NCBI GenBank assembly: GCA_021846065.1
Contig: JAJZCP010000028.1
Span: 1 to 12,056, forward strand
Reading direction: 5' to 3'
DNA length: 12,056 bases
Origin: Acidobacteriota bacterium
Lineage (GTDB): Bacteria > Acidobacteriota > Terriglobia > Terriglobales > Acidobacteriaceae
Positions 6,518-12,056 of this stretch are shown here, in pieces. Each line of letters starts with the position of its first letter. The stretch's first letter is position 1. The notes beneath the pieces are model-generated. The model did not search any database. It saw only the letters and a list, made by a program, of their open reading frames with translations, and was not told the DNA's origin. A program made the translations under genes and the position numbers.

Positions 6518-8566
6518 CTAAACCAGATGGATTGCTGTGATTGCCATGTCGATCAGCTTGATGCCGATGAATGGCAGAACAATGCCGCCGAAACCATACA
6601 GCAGCAGATTGCGCCGCAGCAGCATGTCGGCACTCATGGGTGTGTACTTTACGCCCCGCAGCGCCAGCGGGATGAGCGCAATGATGATGAGCGCGTTAAA
6701 GATGATCGCGGAAAGAACGGCGGACTCCGGGTTCCGCAGGTGCATGATGTTCAATGCATTGAGAACGGGGAACGTTCCGGCGAACATTGCGGGCAGGATG
6801 GCGAAGTATTTTGCTACGTCATTCGCAATGGAGAACGTGGTCAGCGAGCCCCGTGTCATCAGAAGCTGCTTGCCGATCTCGACAATCTCAATCAGCTTGG
6901 TCGGGTTGGAGTCGAGGTCCACCATATTGCCGGCTTCTTTCGCGGCCTGGGTGCCTGTGTTCATGGCGACACCGACGTCCGCCTGGGCGAGGGCTGGGGC
7001 GTCATTGGTGCCGTCACCGGTCATCGCGACCAGCTTGCCCTGAGCCTGCTCGCGGCGGATCAGGTCCATCTTGTCCTTTGGTTTTGCCTCGGCCAGAAAG
7101 TCGTCCACACCCGCCTCGCGAGCAATGGCGGCTGCGGTCAGCGGATTGTCGCCGGTGATCATGATGGTGCGGATGCCCATGGCGCGCAACTGTTCAAACC
7201 GCTCGCGAATGCCGCCCTTCACAATATCTTTCAGGTGAATGACGCCAAGCGCCCGCTCATTTTCTGACACAACCAGCGGCGTGCCGCCCGTTCGCGCGAT
7301 GGTTTCGACATCGGCGCGCACCTGCTCCGGCATTGCGCCGCCGATCTCTTCCAGATAGCGCGCGATGGAGTCCGCCGCGCCTTTGCGGATGGCTCGATTC
7401 TCAATGTTGATGCCGGACATGCGGCTGGTCGCGCTGAAGGGGACAAACTCCGCATGCGTGTTGGCGAGATCGCGGCCGCGGAGGCCAAACTTCTCTTTGG
7501 CAAGCACAACGATCGAGCGGCCTTCGGGGGTCTCGTCTGCGAGCGAAGATAGCTGCGCCGCCTCTGCGAGATCCTGCTTGGTCACGCCGGGAGCAGGCAG
7601 AAAGTCTGCCGCCTGACGATTGCCGAGCGTGATGGTGCCAGTCTTATCCAGCAGCAGCGTGTTGACGTCGCCGGCGGCTTCGACGGCGCGGCCAGACATG
7701 GCCAGAACGTTGTGCTGCACCAAGCGGTCCATTCCCGCGATGCCGATGGCGGAGAGCAGACCGCCGATGGTTGTTGGAATCAGGCAGACGAGCAGCGAGA
7801 CCAGCACGAAGACCGTCTGCGGTGAGTGCGAATAGATGGCCAGCGGCTGCAGCGTGACAACCGCCAGCAGAAAGATGATGGTGAGGCCGGCCAGCAGAAT
7901 ATTCAGCGCGATTTCGTTCGGCGTCTTCTGCCGCTCCGCGCCTTCGACCAGCGCGATCATGCGATCGAGAAATGTTTCGCCGGGGTTTGACGTGATGCGG
8001 ACGGTGATGCGGTCCGACAACACCCGCGTTCCGCCGGTTACAGCGGAGCGGTCGCCGCCGGACTCGCGAATGACGGGCGCCGATTCCCCCGTGATGGCCG
8101 ACTCATCGACGGCCGCGACGCCTTCGATCACTTCGCCGTCGCCAGGAATCATTTCGCCGGGACCGACAAAAACAATATCGCCCGCCCGCAGCTTCGAGCT
8201 TGGAACCTGTTCGGTGCCCCCAGCCGCAAGCGCACGATTGGCCATCGTCTCGGACTTGGCGCGGCGCAGCGTGTCGGCCTGGGCTTTGCCCCGGCCTTCC
8301 GCCATCGCCTCGGCGAAGTTCGCGAACAGAACGGTGAACCAGAGCCAGAGCGTGATCTGCAAGTCGAAGCGGAAGGCAGCACTCTGCTGGTGAATATCGC
8401 GCAGCAGGAGCACAGCGGTCAGCACGCTGCCCACCTCAACCACGAACATTACGGGGTTGCGCATCATCGTTACGGGGTTGAGCTTGCGCAGTGCATCGAC
8501 GGCCGCACGGCGAACAATCGCACCATCCCAGAGAGAAGTATTGCCACCCGATTGTTTTCTTGTCAT
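6518..8566 (-). CDS. kdpB: potassium-transporting P-type ATPase subunit B
   Basis: 682 residues, the same length as E. coli KdpB. This catalytic P-type ATPase subunit hydrolyses ATP to drive K+ import through KdpA at the inner membrane. The phosphorylation motif DKTGT has its aspartate at 307 and the actuator-domain TGES spans 159-162, both at the E. coli positions. The nucleotide-binding and hinge motifs (KGA, ITGDN and [18 protein letters not shown]) are intact. The N-terminal spans begin near residue 38 and the C-terminal spans follow about residue 590. Ser162 of TGES, the residue reported as the inhibitory phosphorylation site in E. coli at high K+, is conserved. The ATG is preceded by AGGAAGAG, which overlaps the kdpA stop region; the intergenic gap is only 12 nt. 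Confidence 0.98.
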   Translation of the reverse strand: MTRKQSGGNTSLWDGAIVRRAAVDALRKLNPVTMMRNPVMFVVEVGSVLTAVLLLRDIHQQSAAFRFDLQITLWLWFTVLFANFAEAMAEGRGKAQADTLRRAKSETMANRALAAGGTEQVPSSKLRAGDIVFVGPGEMIPGDGEVIEGVAAVDESAITGESAPVIRESGGDRSAVTGGTRVLSDRITVRITSNPGETFLDRMIALVEGAERQKTPNEIALNILLAGLTIIFLLAVVTLQPLAIYSHSPQTVFVLVSLLVCLIPTTIGGLLSAIGIAGMDRLVQHNVLAMSGRAVEAAGDVNTLLLDKTGTITLGNRQAADFLPAPGVTKQDLAEAAQLSSLADETPEGRSIVVLAKEKFGLRGRDLANTHAEFVPFSATSRMSGINIENRAIRKGAADSIARYLEEIGGAMPEQVRADVETIARTGGTPLVVSENERALGVIHLKDIVKGGIRERFEQLRAMGIRTIMITGDNPLTAAAIAREAGVDDFLAEAKPKDKMDLIRREQAQGKLVAMTGDGTNDAPALAQADVGVAMNTGTQAAKEAGNMVDLDSNPTKLIEIVEIGKQLLMTRGSLTTFSIANDVAKYFAILPAMFAGTFPVLNALNIMHLRNPESAVLSAIIFNALIIIALIPLALRGVKYTPMSADMLLRRNLLLYGFGGIVLPFIGIKLIDMAITAIHLV

Positions 8567-8578
8567 CGCAACTCTTCC

Positions 8579-10339
8579 TTAGAATGTTTTGCCGGCCTGC
8601 AGCAGCAGATGCTCCAGCACAGGGCCCAGTGTCAGTGCGGGGAAGAACGTCAGCGCGCCGACGATCACGATAATGCCAACCAGCAGCATGGTGAACAGCG
8701 GCGTGGTTACGGGAAATGTGCCCGCCGATGCTGGAACGATCTTTTTGCGCGCCAGATTGCCCGCCACGGCCAGCATGGGAATGATCATGAGAAAGCGCCC
8801 GGCCAGCATGCTGAAGCCAAGCGTCATGTTGTAGAAGTTGGTGTTCGCGTTTAGCCCCGCAAAGGCAGAGCCGTTGTTCGCCGCGGTCGATGTGAAGGCG
8901 TAAAGAATTTCCGTAAGCCCATGCGGGCCAGGATTGGCGATGCTGCTGGTGCCCACGCCCGGCAGCAGAACCGCAATGGCGGAAAATATGAGGATGATGA
9001 CAGGAAAGACAAGCACGAACAGCATGCTCATCTGCACGTCGTAGGCTTCAATCTTTTTGCCGAGGTACTCCGGCGTTCGGCCGACCATAAGACCGGCGAT
9101 GAAGACGGAGAGGATAACGAAGATCAGCATTCCATACAGGCCGGAGCCAACGCCGCCAAAGACAACTTCCCCGAGCATCATATTGACCAGCGGCACCATA
9201 CCGCCCAGAGGCGTAAAGGAATCATGCATGGAGTTGACGGCGCCGCAGCTTGTGTCGGTGGTGACCGTTGCGAACAAGGCGGAGTTCACTACGCCGAATC
9301 GGACCTCTTTGCCTTCCATGTTGCCGCCGCTTTGCAGCGCGGTGGCGTGCTGATCGACGCCGCGGAAGAGCGGGTTGCCCTGCGCCTCCGCGTGATAGGC
9401 GACGGAGACGCCGGCTGCAAACAAAATTGCCATCGCTGCGAACACTGCCCATCCGTGGCGGGGCGAGCCCGTCATACGGCCCAGCGTTACGGTGAGGCCC
9501 GCAGGGATGGCGAAGATCAGCACCATCTCCAGCAGGTTGGAGAATGGCGTGGGATTTTCAAAAGGGTGCGCGCTGTTGGTGTTGAAGAATCCGCCGCCAT
9601 TGGTGCCCAGCTCTTTGATGGCTTCCTGCGAAGCAACGGGCCCTTGCGCGATGGTCTGGGTGGTGATGCGCTGCGTTGCGCCCTGGGCCGTTACGGTCTG
9701 CGGCGCGATCAACGTGGCAGCGGTGTAGGGATGAAGATTCTGCACCACTCCCTGCGACACCAGAAGCAGCGCGGCCAGCGTGGCGCCCGGCAGCAGCACC
9801 CAAAGGATGCCGCGGGTCACATCGACCCAGAAGTTGCCAAGCGTTTCACACTCGCGGCGGGCAATGCCGCGGATGAAAGCCACCGCGAGGGCCATGCCTA
9901 CCGCTGCGGAGGTGAAGTTGTGATACGCCAGTCCCGCCATCTGCGTCAGATAGGACATGGTCGTTTCGGGCACATAGGACTGCCAGTTGGTATTCGTGGT
10001 GAAGGATGCAGCCGTATTGAAGGCCAGGATTGCGGGAACATTCCCAAGGTGCTGGGGGTTGAACGGCAGCCACTGCTGCATCCGCTCGATCAGGTAGAGC
10101 ACCAGCATTGAAACGACGCTAAACAGAAGCATGGCGACGGCATACTCCGTCCATCGCATTTCAACGTCGGGACTGACCCCGGTGACGCGATATAGCAGGC
10201 GCTCCACCGGGCGGAGAATGGGGTCCGCCCAGGTCCGCTTACCGGAAAATACGTTGGCCATATACACGCCCAGGGGATAGGCGAGCAGCGTGACGATGGC
10301 AAAGAAGATGAAAATTTGCAGCCAGCCATTAGCGGTCAT
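8579..10339 (-). CDS. kdpA: potassium-transporting ATPase subunit A (K+ selectivity subunit)
   Basis: 586 residues. KdpA is the channel-like subunit of the SKT superfamily that binds K+ from the periplasm. The four filter repeats are recognisable: [16 protein letters not shown] (108-123), [12 protein letters not shown] (245-256), the [18 protein letters not shown] loop, and [13 protein letters not shown] near the C-terminus. Gly248 in TNGGGF corresponds to the selectivity glycine of E. coli KdpA. The protein is longer than the 557-residue E. coli form, partly because of a Thr/Gln-rich insert at about 208-232 just before the conserved [10 protein letters not shown]. The ATG follows the kdpF stop directly (TAA-ATG, no gap), so translation is probably coupled. 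A start codon immediately behind another gene's stop and the MTANGWLQI opening support this start. Confidence 0.98.
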   Translation of the reverse strand: MTANGWLQIFIFFAIVTLLAYPLGVYMANVFSGKRTWADPILRPVERLLYRVTGVSPDVEMRWTEYAVAMLLFSVVSMLVLYLIERMQQWLPFNPQHLGNVPAILAFNTAASFTTNTNWQSYVPETTMSYLTQMAGLAYHNFTSAAVGMALAVAFIRGIARRECETLGNFWVDVTRGILWVLLPGATLAALLLVSQGVVQNLHPYTAATLIAPQTVTAQGATQRITTQTIAQGPVASQEAIKELGTNGGGFFNTNSAHPFENPTPFSNLLEMVLIFAIPAGLTVTLGRMTGSPRHGWAVFAAMAILFAAGVSVAYHAEAQGNPLFRGVDQHATALQSGGNMEGKEVRFGVVNSALFATVTTDTSCGAVNSMHDSFTPLGGMVPLVNMMLGEVVFGGVGSGLYGMLIFVILSVFIAGLMVGRTPEYLGKKIEAYDVQMSMLFVLVFPVIILIFSAIAVLLPGVGTSSIANPGPHGLTEILYAFTSTAANNGSAFAGLNANTNFYNMTLGFSMLAGRFLMIIPMLAVAGNLARKKIVPASAGTFPVTTPLFTMLLVGIIVIVGALTFFPALTLGPVLEHLLLQAGKTF

Positions 10340-10429
10340 TTAAAACTTCTCCGGACGCAGCAGCGCGTATACCAGGTACACCAGCAACGCGATTGAAAGT
10401 GCTAAAAAAAGTGCTGTTAGCAAACCCAT
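10340..10429 (-). CDS. kdpF: potassium-transporting ATPase small subunit F
   Basis: A 29-residue peptide: MGLLTALFLALSIAL, then LVYLVYALLRPEKF. It is one hydrophobic helix ending in the KdpF hallmark YALLRPEKF. KdpF stabilises the KdpABC complex in the membrane by packing against KdpA. The ATG sits 4 nt after the stop of the preceding 28-residue peptide, with GAGGTGA (10440-10434) as ribosome-binding site; the stop abuts the kdpA ATG. It is short enough to be missed by gene finders with a length cut-off, but the C-terminal motif and position make it secure. Confidence 0.95.
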   Translation of the reverse strand: MGLLTALFLALSIALLVYLVYALLRPEKF

Positions 10430-10433
10430 TGCA

Positions 10434-10520
10434 TCACCTCAGCCGCTCGCATCCGAGCGTGTATCCCAGTGCAGTTGTGAAGAAAAGAATTGTTGCTACG
10501 ACCATCCAAAGGTCCGCCAT
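10434..10520 (-). CDS. 28-residue single-span membrane peptide leading the kdp genes (CERL type)
   Basis: The sequence MADLWMVVATILFFTTAL, then GYTLGCERLR, is one hydrophobic helix (about residues 5-21) ending in a Cys-Glu-Arg-Leu motif. I recall similar unnamed peptides ending in CERL directly upstream of kdpF in other bacteria, but could not check this here. A good Shine-Dalgarno GAGGGAG (10535-10529) lies 8 nt before the ATG. Its stop is 4 nt before kdpF and forms part of kdpF's ribosome-binding site, so the two are translationally coupled. An in-frame ATG at 10601 would give a 55-residue form with a hydrophilic N-terminus; that ATG overlaps the porin stop as TGATG. The shorter form is preferred because of the ribosome-binding site. 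A role as an extra Kdp subunit or assembly factor is inference from position. Confidence 0.7.
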   Translation of the reverse strand: MADLWMVVATILFFTTALGYTLGCERLR

Positions 10521-10528
10521 TCGCTTGT

Positions 10529-10535
10529 CTCCCTC
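10529..10535 (-). promoter_or_regulatory. ribosome binding site of the CERL peptide
   Basis: On the minus strand this reads GAGGGAG, spaced 8 nt from the ATG at 10520. It decides for the 28-residue start over the in-frame ATG at 10601, whose upstream region is porin coding sequence without a purine-rich site. Confidence 0.65.
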
Positions 10536-10600
10536 GGTGTGCCTGTATAGCGTTTTGCTTGCTCCGCATTCCTGCCGGACAAGATCTTTGATCTTTGACA

Positions 10601-11992
10601 TCAGAACATGAAGCCGGTTTCGATGACCCCGCGAACCTGGCTGGAATTGTCGCCAGCGCTTCCCAATGCGTCCCCGGGGGTGTAATTGACAGCCTGGGTC
10701 GCTGAAAGTTCTGCCCGGGCAAAGAAGTTTTTCGTTTGATAGGTGGGAGTCGTGGCCACCGACCATGCGCCGCTACCCGGTCCATAGATCAGATTAACAG
10801 CGCCATTTCTGCTGGTTCCTGTGCTGCCAATGTATTCCACTCTCCCACTGAGTGAAAGATGGTTGCTGAAGGTATAGTCTCCAAGAATGGCTCCGCCGGC
10901 GGTAGCTGTCGTCCGGGCTACGCCAATGCGGGAGTCGGTAGGGACACGTGTGTACTGGAAGTACGGCTCAACCATCCAACGACTGGCCGTATGGGTATAG
11001 ATAGCGTTATAGATACTGCTATTGTTTTGATACAGCGGCGTCGCCACACTTGAATACGCGGTGCGCCCAAGGTTTCCGCTAGCTACAAATTCTAGACTGT
11101 CGGCCGAAGAGAATGCATAGGTAACGGATCCTGTCAGCCAGTTATAACGGTTGGAGTAAAAGCCATCGTTCCAGGCCAGCGAGCCGCTAACCTTTCCCTT
11201 GTTGTAATTCAGCTGCATCCCGCGATTGACCGCATTCTCCTGGTTCCACAGGAGTCCCCGCTCGATGTTCAGGTTTTGAAAGGTGAATGTGTCTTCCGCA
11301 CCAATAAGTGTGGGCAGTTTGCCGATGAGCAGCGAAAAATCACCCTTTGGCGCCAGCTTAAGGTACGCCTGGGGCAGTGGGCCAAAGAAGTCACGGATAG
11401 TATTCCGGGTGGAAAGAAACGGAGTGCCCAGGGCTGGAATGTTATACGCCCCAGCCTGAATGAAATACTGCACCAGGCCGCTGGTTTTCTGGAGAAACAG
11501 TTGTCCGTTGCTGATATCCGCACGCGCAGCCTGATCCGTAGCTGCTGGGTTGCTTTGCCAGTATCCAAAACCGCTCAGCACGCCTGTAAACGCCAGCTTA
11601 CCGAATGGGCCGGCATCGAACGTGTTGGGGGCAGCGGTATGTAAGGGGCCAACCATAGCGGGCGCTGCCAGTGGCGCGGACGACGTATCAGCCGTTGACG
11701 CGGTGGGAGGCGCAGCCGGGGTCTGCTGCTGGACATCGGTGCTTCCTCCTGCGGCAGCGATTGAACTGCCGGCAGAATGTGTTTGTCCGTGCAGAACTGC
11801 GGCAGACAGAATCGTTCCCAAGAAAATTGCGACCTGACGATTTTTGCCCGCCTGTTTGCGATGCAGCGGAAACGCGCGCTGGGATTTCCTGCGTTCCTCC
11901 AGAGAGCGGGCTGTCTGATGAAAGCCAACCCAGCAGAAGATCAGGAAGCTGATGCCAATCGCGGCGGCTGCGACGCCAAGTATTGTGACCAT
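10601..11992 (-). CDS. outer-membrane beta-barrel porin (BBP2/OmpL-like) linked to the kdp operon
   Basis: 463 residues. From about residue 125 the protein consists of alternating amphipathic strands typical of a beta barrel (FGKLAFTGVLSGFGYWQ, YLKLAPKGDFSLLIGKLPTLIG, GMQLNYNKGKVSGSLAWNDGFY) and ends in ETGFMF, an aromatic C-terminal residue as recognised by the BAM machinery. It resembles 'putative beta-barrel porin-2' proteins. Residues 70-115 are a low-complexity Ala/Ser/Thr/Pro linker. The N-terminus is unusual: a first hydrophobic helix (3-24), a basic stretch (28-53), then a second hydrophobic segment (54-67) like a normal signal peptide ending near HGQ. The ATG at 11992 has GGGAGA 6 nt upstream; the frame stays open to the right window edge, so a start outside the window cannot be excluded. 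The neighbouring kdp genes suggest passage of K+ or small ions, which is inferred. Confidence 0.82.
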   Translation of the reverse strand: MVTILGVAAAAIGISFLIFCWVGFHQTARSLEERRKSQRAFPLHRKQAGKNRQVAIFLGTILSAAVLHGQTHSAGSSIAAAGGSTDVQQQTPAAPPTASTADTSSAPLAAPAMVGPLHTAAPNTFDAGPFGKLAFTGVLSGFGYWQSNPAATDQAARADISNGQLFLQKTSGLVQYFIQAGAYNIPALGTPFLSTRNTIRDFFGPLPQAYLKLAPKGDFSLLIGKLPTLIGAEDTFTFQNLNIERGLLWNQENAVNRGMQLNYNKGKVSGSLAWNDGFYSNRYNWLTGSVTYAFSSADSLEFVASGNLGRTAYSSVATPLYQNNSSIYNAIYTHTASRWMVEPYFQYTRVPTDSRIGVARTTATAGGAILGDYTFSNHLSLSGRVEYIGSTGTSRNGAVNLIYGPGSGAWSVATTPTYQTKNFFARAELSATQAVNYTPGDALGSAGDNSSQVRGVIETGFMF

Positions 11993-12056
11993 GACTTTTC
12001 TCCCGGCCTGACGGGGCCGTTCAAAACCAGTAAACGCGGCCAGGAATGAGGAGGGT

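Noticed and set aside
8390..10111. Long plus-strand open frames opposite kdpA and kdpB (up to 396 codons)
   Set aside because: They are antisense shadows in GC-rich coding DNA, His/Gln/Arg-rich in composition, while the kdp proteins on the other strand are unmistakable.
10521..10600. Riboswitch or KdpE operator ahead of the kdp genes
   Set aside because: 80 bp is too short for a c-di-AMP riboswitch. A short tandem repeat TCAAAGA-TCAAAGA is visible on the minus strand, but it does not resemble a known KdpE site.
12021..12056. Possible 3' end of a further minus-strand gene (frame ending VYWF, stop at 12021)
   Set aside because: Only 11 codons are in the window, and another frame in line with the porin is equally open, so no gene can be claimed.

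Overview
The window is GC-rich, gene-dense bacterial DNA. Its gene complement (serial SpoIIE-type phosphatases with partner-switching proteins, a kdpFABC operon led by a tiny 'CERL' membrane peptide, and a kdp-linked beta-barrel porin) is most reminiscent of Acidobacteriota (Terriglobia/Acidobacteriaceae-like). That assignment is inferred from the look of the proteins and was not tested by a search.

Region 1 (1-1183). The left edge holds about 42 codons of a plus-strand class I SAM methyltransferase resembling RlmI. It ends abruptly where a minus-strand formimidoylglutamate deiminase (hutF) begins. HutF reads well from its start at 1183 to about position 118 but lacks its usual last ~100 residues. 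The two truncated genes are joined tail to tail at about 99-135, so this is either a genomic rearrangement or a chimeric assembly join.

Region 2 (1378-5490, plus strand) is a partner-switching signalling module. A cytoplasmic GAF-like/PP2C phosphatase (RsbU-like), an RsbW-like HATPase kinase and an RsbV-like STAS antagonist overlap by 4-8 nt. After 114 bp comes a 675-residue membrane phosphatase with a signal peptide, a jelly-roll sensor domain, seven membrane spans and a C-terminal PP2C domain. Two phosphatases would thus feed one kinase/antagonist pair. No sigma factor lies in the window.

Region 3 (5568-5900) holds a small exported His/Lys-rich protein of unknown function. A strong hairpin follows it, in the convergent junction with kdpC.

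Region 4 (5877-12056, minus strand) is a potassium-uptake locus. In transcription order it has an outer-membrane porin (11992-10601), a 28-residue one-span peptide, kdpF (29 aa), kdpA, kdpB and kdpC, with very tight spacing from the small peptide onward. KdpFABC is the high-affinity K+ pump of the inner membrane; the porin is plausibly its outer-membrane entry route. kdpD/kdpE are not in the window. No gene-free stretch exceeds 200 bp, and no tRNA, rRNA, CRISPR array, IS element or phage gene was seen.
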